DNA from: Marchantia polymorpha subsp. ruderalis
Lineage: Eukaryota > Streptophyta > Marchantiopsida > Marchantiales > Marchantiaceae
Length of the DNA stretch: 64,000 nucleotides
Reading direction: 5' to 3'
Assembly: GCA_037833965.1 (NCBI GenBank)
Contig: AP031358.1
Location: forward strand, 13,772,001 to 13,836,000
The translations under genes and the position numbers were made by a program. Of the stretch, positions 10,812 to 20,872 are shown piece after piece. Numbering within the stretch: position 1 is the first letter of the stretch; every line of letters begins with the position of its first letter. Below the pieces are notes generated by a model that was not told the origin of the DNA, searched no databases, and saw only the letters and a program-made list of their open reading frames with translations.

Positions 10812-13021
10812 TGTGAGCCTAAACTCCCCACCCTTCAGCGTTTGTAGTCCAGGTGGGGGTTCGAGCTCCCATAATCTAACTTCTCTGATTTCGACCATGT
10901 GGTCAAAGTGTATTCAAGACAATGAGATCATAAACATTTGCTCTTTCACAGACAAATTATCTAGAACTGAAAATAATAACTTGCTGTCTGCTATCTCCAC
11001 AAGAGCAGCAGACAAGCTCTTTGTTACATAAAGATCTAACCCAACTCTGGGTGACTTTCTCAATACCATAGCCGCTGTGGTCTATCCTAGCTCCGAGTTC
11101 CACTCCCAATTCCTACTCAGATTTCAGTGTCGATTTCTCAACTTCCACCTTCAGACTCCACCAGATTCCTCTCTAAGATTCAACTCTCCCTTTTCAGTTT
11201 CAATTTCAGATCGCGAATGTCAGATTTCAGTCTCAGATTTCGCTTCACTCTCAGCTCCTATTCTCAGGTCTTCCACTCTGATCTCAGCTCCCACTCACAG
11301 ATTACACTTCAATCTCAGATCCCACTCTCAGGTCTTCCACTCACAGATTACACTTCAATCTCAGATCCCACTCACGGATTTCACTTCAATCTCGGATCCC
11401 ACTCACAGATTTCACTTCAATCTCGGATCCCACTCACAGATTTCACTTCAATGTCAGATCCCACTCACAGATGTCGCACCTCAATCTCAGATCCCAATCT
11501 AATTTCACTCCACGATACAACTCTCCACCCACGAGAGATTGCTTCCTTCTACTTCGAACACTCCACACTCCCCTCCTAATCCTCACCACTCCCCTGCGAA
11601 AATCACTCACATCCACACTCTATTCCAGCGACCAATCCCACCAGCGTCATCACACAATGGCACACCACACGATCTCTATCCCCAGGCCGAAAATTCCTCT
11701 CCAACGTTCAAGGGCCGAGTCACCCACAGCCCGCGTGAATGCCGTTCCCGCGATGATGAGCAACGTCCTGGCTCCCATGTGCAACTTCATGCCCCGCCGC
11801 TGCCACACCTGTACAGTCTTTATTTATGATCACGTCAACATCCGCCGTCCGAAATTGTCTTCCGCGCACCGCCGAAGGCATCCCTCCGCCGAAGACACTC
11901 TTCTACACCTTTGCCTATCTATAACAGTCACCCCGACGCCCATAACTCACGGATCCCTGATTCGTTTGAAACGTTCTTGAGCTTGTTGGAACAAGCGTGT
12001 TGTGCTCTTTCCAACGAGCCACTAACTAAGTCAAACCGATAAAAATTGAGAAAGTTATGACGGTTTTACTCTTCCGCCGAAGTCGTTTGCCTATCCGCAG
12101 GCGTCCGCCTACTTGCAAGCGTCCACGTCCTACTTGCAGGCCGCCTATCCGCAGGCGTACGCCTACTTGCAGGCGTTCGCCTTTGACGCTCATAACTCAG
12201 TGATGACTAATCCGTTTCAAGAGATATTGGTCTCGTTGGAACCAACGCGTCGAGTTCTTTCCAACGATACCCGAATCAAGTCAAACCGCTAAGAATTGAA
12301 AAAGATATGCCGGTTTTACTGCTTCGCCGAAGGCCTACAACCGCCGGAGGCGTTCGTCCGCGCATAGGACAAAAGTTGAACTCCCTGGAGGAATTCCCGG
12401 CGGAAGCGAACTCCTTCCGCCGAAGGCGAACGTATACGTATCTTCCGATAGTCATAACTCCCTCAGTCCTCATCCGTTCCAAGCGTTCTTGGGCTAGTTA
12501 GAACAAACTTGTCGAGCCCTTTCCAACAAGACCCTAACCAACGCAAACCGTTAATAATTGAAAACGTTATCACGGTTTTTCCCTTCCGCCGAAGGCGTTT
12601 GCCTATGCACAGGCCGCCTACGCGCAACCCGCCTACGCGTAGGCCGCCGAAGGCCTTCCATATCAGAAACTTCCGCCGCTCCTAACTCGGTGCTGCCTTA
12701 TCTGTTTCAAGAGTTCTTGGTCTCGTTGGAACGAGCGTCGCGAGCGTTTTCCAACAAGACCCTAACTGAGTCAATGCGTCACACATTGAAAACGTTATGA
12801 GAGTTTCACTCCTTCGCCGAAGGCCTTTCCCCGAAGGCACTTCGCCGAAGAACTTGCCCCGAAGGCCTCCTTCCGCACCTCTTGCCCCCTAACCATCACA
12901 CCAACTCCTAATCTCGCAGAAACTTCCAGAAAACCTCAAGCATAATTTTGCAAGAGCTTAAATCCAAACTTTTAACTCTCATAAGGGTAAAAAGACATGT
13001 GAGCACAGTTTTGTGCTCACA
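10812..13021 (+). mobile_element. Solo LTR, copy 2 (inserted in the old hAT element)
   Basis: A 2210-bp copy of the unit at 6287, with the same TGTGAGC start and GCTCACA end. It is flanked by a perfect 5-bp target duplication GTTAC (10807-10811 and 13022-13026), different from that of copy 1. Transposase-like sequence of the same hAT relic lies on both sides, so this LTR inserted after that transposon had settled. The last 24 bp form a 10-bp perfect hairpin (12998-13021). Only the LTR remains, as expected after recombination between the two ends of a full element. Confidence 0.88.
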
Positions 13022-13065
13022 GTTACCTTATCATTCAACATAAGGCTAATTTTGACTGTAGTTGA

Positions 13066-13110
13066 CCAATTTTGTCAATATTGGTCTTGCACCAATATTG
13101 ACAAAATTGG
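13066..13110. repeat. Perfect 20-bp hairpin
   Basis: Arms 13066-13085 and 13091-13110 are exact reverse complements around a 5-nt loop (CTTGC). It lies 45 bp past the end of solo LTR 2, within the decayed hAT element. A flawless 20-bp stem in otherwise decayed sequence suggests it arose after the decay, for example by a template-switch event during replication. Confidence 0.9.
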
Positions 13111-13233
13111 ATCCCAATTTGCAAAATGTCTCCGCGTGTCAGTAAGCCATCAATTCTTGCGATCACATGTGTTTGTTTGACGATGCGTGTGCAATGCCAT
13201 GTTTGTGAGTACGTTTTGCGGTAAACGTCTGTT

Positions 13234-13474
13234 AGCGGCCTGGGTTCACCTATTCCCAACACCGCAACAGTTGAGAGCGACTTCTTGATGTTGAAATTCT
13301 TGAAGGAAGTATTTTGCGGCCAGGGTTTGCCTATCCCAACACCTCACTAGTTGAGAGCGATTTCTTGATGTTGAAATTCTGGAAGGACGTATTTGCGGCC
13401 TGGGTTTGCCTATCACAACACCGCGCCAGTTGAGAACGACTTCTTGATTTTGAAATTTCTGAAGGATGTATTCA
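13234..13474 (+). repeat. 80-bp segment in three tandem copies
   Basis: Copies start at 13234, 13315 and 13395, each with GCGGCC near the start and AGTTGAGA followed by GACTTCTTGAT-like sequence in the middle. The repeated part corresponds to the NTASVESSFSIL region of the hAT C-terminal domain, so the triplication lies inside the decayed transposase. Copies differ by several substitutions, so the amplification is not very recent. Confidence 0.85.
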
Positions 13475-13563
13475 ACAGAATTGAATGATTTTTCTCTGGA
13501 AAGATTTCTCCAATGCAAAGAGTATGACCTTTTGCACACGATGAAACAATACAACACTTTCAT

Positions 13564-14689
13564 ATTACTGTCTTTAAGCTTATGTTAGTGGTGATGCCTA
13601 ATCAGATTAGGGATTTGCGCCCAATTTACTTGGAATTAGATACATGCCTAAAGTGCCTAATCTGCTACTGAGGCCTGCTGATATGTGGACTCCGTTGCCT
13701 CTGATTTACGGCACTTAATAATTTAGAATGTGTTGGGGATGGAATATACATAAAGAATGGGAACTGTGACTGCAGCAGGCTGTAGGGTAAAGAACAACTC
13801 ATTTGTACATTACATGCAAACTGAAGTCTTGTCATGAGACGTACATCCTCAGCTTCCTAAAAATCGGTTGTGTGAATCCTTCACAGCTATTTCAGCCACA
13901 AACTATTCGACCATAGGTAAATTGTTTGAGAGATCATTATCTAACAACCAAACGAATTCAAGGTGATAATATGCATCATGACTAATCAATATGATTGAAC
14001 TGATGTCATACCGGTCAGATGCTTCTAACGAACTATCACAAACAACAACAAAAATTTGACATGCGAAGAGTATCTTCAAATGCTTCTGCAAACCTGTGGA
14101 GAGATGACCAAGAGATGAGGACGTATAAGCTACGAGGATTGCAATAGTTTCAATAGAAGCCTGAAGAGAGTCCTTAAGAAGTGTATATTCGAATGCATTG
14201 GTTGATCCTCGAGGTAATTGAAGCACAAGTGATTCAATACTGGTACAAGATATTGGACAGAAAGTAAGGACGCAGGGTGAAAAATGGCAATCTAGTACAA
14301 AATACAAAACTTAAGCTCGCCATTTTGTTTAGTCTTGCTTAATATAGTATCAAGCTTAATATGCTAGAGAAGAGATTCATGACAATTGGATTCAACAAGA
14401 AAATATTATCTACATTGATGCTTTACATCACCAGTCTACAATATAATCTTGGAGTGAATATAGTAGACAAGATGGAGAGTCTAGACTATCTGGCTATATT
14501 GATGAAGGTGCCGAAATGAGAACATTGGTATCATTGTTAAGTCAACAATCAATTGACAGGATGGAGGACTGGACATGTGGTGGACTATATCACAAGAAAG
14601 ATTGCCTTCAAGGTCAAAGGGTGGATCTGGTTGTATAAAAATTATGCTGGCTCAACTTATATGCTTACATACTCATTTTGTACGTCGTG
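13564..14689. other. Spacer between the hAT relic and the right arm
   Basis: The longest open frame here is 134 codons on the minus strand (13903-14307). It has no motif I recognise and no matching neighbours, so I do not call it a gene. The first 150 bp may include the right end of the old hAT transposon, but no terminal repeat was identified. Confidence 0.35.
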
Positions 14690-15462
14690 ACAAGCATGGA
14701 TCGTGCCATGAAGGCAGGTGAATTTGGATCACATATATGCTTCATTTATTGGCTCAGACCACGCAACACGTGGAGGGGTTTAGGGTTTAATGCCACGTAA
14801 TATTTTATGTGCTGTTGATTGATACGATAGAAGACCAAGTCAGATAAGCTCATATCACCATAAAACTTAAAAAGGATTCATGTCTTACAGTAAGCAATCA
14901 CAATGGCAAGAGGCTTAAGTCCATACAGGTGGAGAGTTTTTATCAGCTCATATTGTCCATGGTCAAATACACACTTCACTCTTATCTTCATAAACAGTTC
15001 CATATCTGAGAAAAGGGGAAAATGAGATTAAGCCATCGTCTTAAATGTCAGTGATACCAATTTACTTAATAACCTTCTTTATGAAACTCATATCATTAGT
15101 TTACAAAGATCGTTGCTTACATCATTTGCTATTCATAAAACAACAGTCATTGATCTTCTTAGACTCTTGTACATATCAATATATATACTTATATATATCA
15201 TTGACCTTACAATGACTTCAAGTGATGACACCTGGGTAATTGTCAATCTATCCCATAAGGCATTATAACGCGTCTCGAAATGGATTATAAGTTTCTTCCC
15301 CACAGTTCTTTATAGAGTGATGAAATGCTTCAGGTGATCCTTGAGACGTCAATGTTGAATTCACGGATATATTACAAAGAAGCAAGTTCCATCTGAGCTA
15401 CTCTTTGTCTTCCTGTAAAATTCTGCCTCACTGCAATGATCGAATGCATGAAATCCAGTCTC

Positions 15463-16803
15463 CTAGACTGACGCTGCCAAGGAAAATTCCGTCATCGCCG
15501 GAGTGTCTAATTCGACAGGAGCTGCGGAAGGGATGTTTTCAAAGGCTCGAGAAATCGCGGTGGAGTTTCCGAATACAGCTTGCAGAAAAGCAGCTACGAT
15601 GCCTCCTGCGAATTTTCTCATGGGAGTTCGACAGGGCCCATTCTTGCACACATAACCGGACAGTAAGCCTATAATACCACTTAGATCGTCGTCCAGGTAA
15701 TCCATATGTCCAAAGGCGGGAGCCACAAAGTGATATGCAAGAGCAGCGCTGTCGTGGAAGAATGTGCTCTGGCTCACACCGTTAGGTGCGCATGTTGGTC
15801 CGTGCCAGAAATTCGACTGGTTCCCGAGTCCGGTTCCTACGATCAGAGTTGGAAACGGGAGATCCAAACCGAATTTCTTGTCTGGAAGTATTGCCGGCGC
15901 CGATTGCTTATAGGGCGAACCGCCATCGACGGGATCCAGTCCTGCAATGGCTGAAAACTGCACAGATGTTTTGCAGACCCCGGTCGCCAGGCCGAAGGCC
16001 ACCTTTCCTCCTTTACTGTGTCCCGACAGAACGATTTTGTTCAGGTCGGGTTGAATGCTCAGATTCGAAGTTTGCATCTCTGATTCGAGCAGAGCCGCGA
16101 GGTTATTAGGAATCCATGTCAAAACAGAGGCAGCCATTGCAATCTCGCCGGTCGCGTCAAATGACAAAAGCTGAAGAGGCATCTGCAATACGAGCATGCA
16201 ACATCACAAGATCGATTAGCATTCTATGGTATTGCCTACACACGTCCGCATGACTATATTCATATTTCCACACGATCACTATACAAATATTCATTTCCTT
16301 GAGACACAAATGTTTACCTCTTTAAATCCTTCACCTGCAGTTTAGAATACAACGATGATATATCATACAACTCAGAAGGCTGAGATGCTTACTATTGTGA
16401 AAATAAATTATATTAAACTGCTGGAGGCTTCTTGGAGTACCTGAGGAGCAATGACTATGTATCCATACGAGGCCACGTGTTGAAGCAAGTGCGTGTAGAA
16501 GCCGACTTTCATCGCGAACCCATGCTGGAATTGAACCACTGGGTACACACCAGATTGCAGGGGAAGTGCAATGAGCAGAGGTTTTGGTACTGGGGTTCCA
16601 GCCGGGCTGGAAGGCGGAGCAGTTTGATGGCAAGTCGGAGATCCGTCATTGCTGCCTTGAGGAACATTCAACAATTGCACTTCAAATGGACCTGGGCTGT
16701 AAATGTCATCCATAGCATGCGAGGAGTGAATGAGCGCGAAGATGGACAACATGGCCAGGTAAAGGTCTGTGGAGCTGATTGCCCTCTTCACCCGTCTCTC
16801 CAT
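15463..16803 (-). CDS. CLH: Chlorophyllase, copy B (two exons)
   Basis: Mirror-image paralogue of the gene at 3802. Exons are 16803-16441 and 16182-15463 on the minus strand, with the same phase-0 intron position, giving 360 residues. Substrate and reaction should be as for copy A. The nucleophile motif reads GHSKGG, not GHSRGG, with the serine again at residue 177; GLDPVDGG and GHMDYLDDD complete the expected active-site regions. The N-terminus (AMLSIFALIHSSHA) again looks like a signal peptide. An in-frame ATG six codons upstream (16821) exists, but the MER start matches copy A. Differences from copy A are mostly substitutions that keep the frame, so both copies seem to have stayed under selection. 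The lysine in the motif may affect activity, which cannot be judged here. Confidence 0.92.
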
Positions 16804-16951
16804 TGCAGAGACACGGCTCAATCCTCAGCAAGCCTAGCTTCAGATGAGAGAAGTGCTTCGGATGGGTGAGCTAGTGGAGTGGTGCGATCGAAGGACAACG
16901 ATCGAGAAGGTGATGAGAAAGTGGTGTAATCTGAAAGAGCTCTCGACTCCT

Positions 16952-16957
16952 TTTATA
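16952..16957 (-). promoter_or_regulatory. TATA box of the minus-strand chlorophyllase gene
   Basis: TATAAA read on the minus strand, about 150 bp before the start codon, in the same surroundings as the box of the other copy. It implies a leader of about 110-120 nt for both genes. Confidence 0.6.
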
Positions 16958-17654
16958 GTGTGGTTGTCCTCATTTGACAACCGTCAGGGAGCTACTGAAA
17001 TCATGGACTAAGCCTACATCTAATCCATACCAATGAGCTCATTTCAAATTCGGAGCAAAGTTATAAGCTCGTCGAAGCGATCAAGGTGGGCATAACATGC
17101 CACAGTAAGTATGTAGCACTGGCAAATTGTCTCTCTTGTAGTCTCTGGAAGTTAATCTTGCAGTTGATATCAGTAAATTACCTCCGTGTAATCACATGTC
17201 AGGAACACTCGATACTTCGTTTCCATGTACGAATTTCGTACTACCGTCATCAGTGCCAAATTCTGGCAACGAGCATGCTCGTCTATGCTCGTTTGCATAG
17301 GTTCAGATGCATGAACAACGTGTGGTTGACTCTTGGCACGAGTGACCGATTCGAGCCATCGGGATTGAGCCCACATCAGTTGACGGTGGTTGTGACGGGC
17401 ACCAACCTTTGCTGTACACGGGGCAGTCTGATTTCTAGCTCGCTCTCTATGAGCTAAACGGTGTCTGGCAACCATCTAGCGTCCTAGTACCAGCATTATC
17501 CACGTACTTTTGCTTCTAGTATAACTCTACTGTCTTAGATTTTTAATTATAGAGTGTAAGCGAGAAGTGAGAACTGATCATGAGTCCGATTGCTTGGATT
17601 CAGATTGGGATTTCTTTCACGCCTTGTCCATTTTAGTTCGATTCTCGGAAATTC

Positions 17655-19430
17655 TAAAAAATTAGTTACTAGAAATAAACAGGATTATTTTTATCGAAAA
17701 TACTCTGTGGATCAACAAATTCTATGTAGTTTAAAATATCCGTGATAAATGATGGACATTTATTCTCAGATAATAAATTTTGTAATGAGCATGGAGGTGA
17801 GTTTGAAAATTTACATAATTCGAGTTGGAAATAATCATCAAAAGTAGTTCTATATGACACCTCATTGAAGTCTTTAAACCCCTATTGACAAATTAAAATG
17901 AAAGTGAAATATATTCCATACATGAGTTTAAAACTAGTGAATGAAATCTCACAGAGCTTTGAATTTTTTCTAGTTCAGCCTTATAGAGAATAAGCACTCA
18001 ATTTGAAGTCATGTGTGTTAAAGCTTAATTTTGATGGTTAGGAGGGAAGCATCAATAGATCACAGAAAAATATAAATCATTTTAGGGGAAATAAATATTA
18101 ACCACTTAGTAACAGGTTTTTTTTTATATGCATAACACAAAGAGTTAGAGATTCCAAATTGAATTTGTTTTCAAATGGACCCAAATTATAGGAAATCACT
18201 TTCAAAGATGGAGATTTTCCATATTGGCCTTTGAAGGCACTTTTACTTTCCATCCTCTGGAGTCGGGGAGTTAACATCTTCCATGGCCTCTCTTTTTTCG
18301 ACCTATCGTGATCAAAGTTATCTTTATCCACCTCAAACTCTAATATACTTTTCCAACTTATCAATTTTAACTTTTACTCTCTCTCATTTCGGCAGCTTTT
18401 TGTCCTTTTGGGGATGCTGGTAAATGCTTCAAATATCTATGGCAAACGTACAATTGGGACAGTTTTTTGTTACTTACAAGATAAAGAAATAAAATGAGAT
18501 TTTGTAACAATCACATCCTAGACTTGGCCACAATAGAGGATTTGTTGAATACTAAGAACTAGAATGGTGTAAAATTTATTAGTTTTAATACGTTGCTTTA
18601 TTGGGAATTTTTCAACATGAGAGGTAATATTTTGTTATAATATTTGAAATCATTTCAATATCTGAAAGCAGGGTAAAAAAGGAAATGAAATTATTTGATA
18701 TTCCAGTTGGTTGTGAGAGTAGCGCATCCCATTGAGTAGATTTGGAGCAATTGATTTTATAGTACAATCAATGCAGCGAGTTGAATAGCCTTGGAAATGT
18801 TATAGCATAGCACTGGATGGATAGAGAAGCGTCTATTTGCTATCTTTAAGTATTTCAAACTGTATGGCTTATACTGTACTTGAAGGTATATGTTTTTTCA
18901 AACTTTCGTCAGTTTCATCGTAAATAATCATCATCACTTCATCAGCTCCGTTTCTAAATCTCAATCTACTCATTTGCGCAATGAGTTTCTCATTGACTTC
19001 AAATCGAAGACGTACTACTCTTGAATTAAAGAGGAAGCAATCTAGACTATTCTTGGTGCAAGTGAATTATCTTACAATACGCAATATAGGTATCTGAAAT
19101 GGAAATCATGGAGTTTGCAATAGGGTGTGATAAGAATTCATTACAAACTTTTTGTCTTATAGACTCAGGTGTTTATATTAAACCAGACAAACTTTCCCTA
19201 ATTTTCCTCTGAGTATGATACCAATAACTACGATTTTCCTGTGTGCAGGTTAACTTGTAGCAAGTGGTAACTAATATAATCTCTTGTGCCAGTGCGTTGG
19301 CCTGAATGGTCGAAGCAAAATGTTGTTGAGTGTATGAGGGATACGATTGGAGAAAACGTTCCAATAAACAGCAGAGCAGGTCTTGAATTTCTGTTGTTGT
19401 CTCGCAGTTTCAGTTGCAGTCTACCAGAAC
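17655..19430. other. AT-rich segment present only in the right arm
   Basis: The left arm has only about 150 bp at this place, so this is either an insertion in the right arm or a deletion in the left. Sequence is AT-rich. The longest frame (18098-18364, minus) has no recognised motif. I could not find terminal repeats or a target duplication at its borders. Confidence 0.45.
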
Positions 19431-19633
19431 AGCACCGGATATCAACATGTGAATTTGATGGAGAAAGAGCAGTAGACCCGAATCTTATATACCGCACGTT
19501 TATGTCACTCGGGCAGTCGAGTTTCGAAAGGGGAGCGAATTGGTACGGGAGAAGAGTGGGTCCAGTTCTTCCGTAAGATCAAATCCTCTGGAGCAGTTCG
19601 CAGATGACGTCATGGCTGCGACGATGGTTGCCC

Positions 19634-20020
19634 TCAAATCAAAGAACTCAGATCATCAGGGAACCATCCATTCCTATTCACGAGTTCATTGCTTCTAGCT
19701 CGATAGGGCCACATGAAGGATCTCCGAATATCGTGGCTTGGAAGATTAGAATCACCAAGTTGCACAAAAAATCTGCGTGGGGTCGCGGCTTGACTCCATG
19801 CAGATTTTTTCCTTTTGCCATTTGGCTCCTTTGGCCAACCCTTGTGCAGTTTATCCAGTGAGTCCAGATGCCGGCGGCCATTGTCAGTTGCGACCAATTG
19901 CGGTGAAGCAGCAGCACTGTCATCGAAGTCATTGAATTCTTTGAGAGCACTAGGTACAAAATTCCCACACTTCTCTTTGGATAGGATGACTGGGGATGCT
20001 ATGGGGAAACTAGCCAACCG
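19634..20020 (-). pseudogene. Decayed chlorophyllase exon 2 (right arm)
   Basis: Mirror copy of 1900-2260. The minus-strand translation FVPSALKEFNDF followed by an alanine-rich stretch and QLVA corresponds to the left-arm APKEVSHVQFF...QLVA region, which in turn matches the complete genes. The serine motif is absent. In place of the GLDxVDG region there is a perfect 19-bp hairpin (20020-20060). The open frame of 127 codons is therefore a remnant and not a gene in its own right. Confidence 0.55.
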
Positions 20021-20060
20021 GCCTACGTCGGCTAGCTGCCCCAGCTAGCCGACGTAGGCC
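20020..20060. repeat. Perfect 19-bp GC-rich hairpin
   Basis: Arms 20020-20038 and 20042-20060 are exact reverse complements around CCC. The corresponding left-arm sequence has no such structure, so it formed after the two arms separated. Confidence 0.9.
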
Positions 20061-20444
20061 AATGTTGTTTTTTTCCTAAGTTTTCTTTTCTGCGTGTGGA
20101 ATGGAAAAGTTGTGAAAAAAAGGTTCACAAAAATGTTTGAGTCGACCTTCTGTGAAGCCCTTAGTCACCACTAGTCATTATGGATCAGGTCCACTATATA
20201 TAATTCTTCAGCTCCTTGCTATTCGGTCGTGAGGACAGGCCTTGGGCTCATCAGTACAAGCTCCGACTTGTAGGCCTCAGTGATCCTGAGTGATGCAGAA
20301 GAAGAAGAAGAAGAGTAGATGGAGGATCCAGGAGAGGGTTCTCTGCTTCCACTCTGCTTACTCTCTATCCAATCTGTGTATTGTGAATGGTCATGATCAA
20401 CGAGTGATTCAGTACTCTACTCGTGTTCTTGTTGCAGTTCGGTC

Positions 20445-20697
20445 TTGATCCTCATAATCCTGATTGCGAATCCTGATGATCTAAAACAAGGGAGGCGTAC
20501 CTTGCATTTCGTCCAAGTTGACTCGTCTCCAAGTTCGAATGGCGTGAAGCCAGCCCGCAAACTCTTCGTGGTGGTTCCAAGACGCTCGGTAATGTACCCC
20601 GTCGTTCAACCTCAGCATGGCTTCACGCTCCAAACTGGCCACTACAGTCAGCTGATGACGCACATTGCGTCCAGCAGGTACATCGTCGTAGCACCAC
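20445..20697 (+). pseudogene. Chlorophyllase first-exon fragment
   Basis: The plus strand reads MYPVVQPQHGFTLQTGHYSQ and then YIVVAP, matching VYPVVQLQHGFALSVDSYTQ and YIVIAP of the complete chlorophyllase at 3802. A hydrophobic LILIILIA stretch stands where the signal peptide would be, but no ATG is well placed. The conserved donor site after VIAPQ is lost, and no second exon with the serine motif follows in the next 1.5 kb. A TATATA box at 20195 and leader-like sequence precede it. It is a broken copy, pointing away from the decayed exon at 19634. Confidence 0.7.
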
Positions 20698-20787
20698 GCT
20701 CGCATGTCATGATCAGTCATCGGCATTGGATCTACAATAAACTGTCAGTATTGTTCGACATATCTTAAAACTTTGATACTATGAGCT

Positions 20788-20870
20788 TCATGCTTCAGCT
20801 GAAGCATGAGAGCAGATTTGTACCTGTTCGCTTCAGTGACTGAATGGAAGTTGAAACCTTCATTCAGTCA
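20788..20870. repeat. Paired hairpins, locus 2
   Basis: First an 11-bp palindrome with no loop (20788-20809, core CTTCAG/CTGAAG), then 27 nt later a 10-bp perfect stem (20837-20846 with 20861-20870, TGACTGAATG) and a 14-nt loop. It lies just past the chlorophyllase fragment and outside the duplicated arms. Confidence 0.75.
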
Positions 20871-20872
20871 AG

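Larger units (their letters stand above)
9232..13563 (+). mobile_element. Decayed hAT DNA transposon, split by a nested solo LTR
   Basis: This is an old relative of the intact hAT element at 30425. The beginning (YGLQISKRDADTRVVSI) matches YGLKIVTRHVHTRAVES of the intact transposase. A middle stretch near 9780-9870 matches its FLAIGMSFRQ region. Residues encoded near 10390-10530 (QSHRVMLCQQQINIQQLIVE) match QSKNLLLSQQIAEIERVVS. The plus strand near 13470-13560 (LNDFSLERFLQCKEYDLL) matches the C-terminal dimerisation region. Removing the LTR at 10812-13021 leaves about 2.1 kb, the size of the intact 2.17-kb frame, so the coding region is full length. It is dead: the start triplet is GTG, there are many stops and frame changes, the cysteines of the zinc finger are mostly lost, and the hAT C-terminal segment is triplicated. 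Confidence 0.72.
14690..20450 (-). repeat. Right arm of the large inverted duplication
   Basis: Mirror image of 930-5840, with the chlorophyllase gene, its promoter and both flanks in reverse order. The arms enclose about 8.9 kb of mostly transposon DNA. Relative to the left arm it contains about 1.8 kb extra at 17655-19430 and a perfect 19-bp hairpin at 20020-20060 that the left arm lacks. Confidence 0.8.

Noticed and set aside
6287-13021. One full-length LTR retrotransposon with two 2.2-kb LTRs and a 2.3-kb interior
   Set aside because: Each LTR has its own, different 5-bp target duplication, and the interior matches a hAT transposase instead of retroviral genes.
13903-14307. 134-codon minus-strand frame
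   Set aside because: No motif recognised; it lies in AT-rich spacer beside transposon remains. It might be a gene, but nothing supports it.
19634-20017. 127-codon frame as an independent gene
   Set aside because: It is the mirror copy of a decayed chlorophyllase exon, runs into a hairpin and has no start context.
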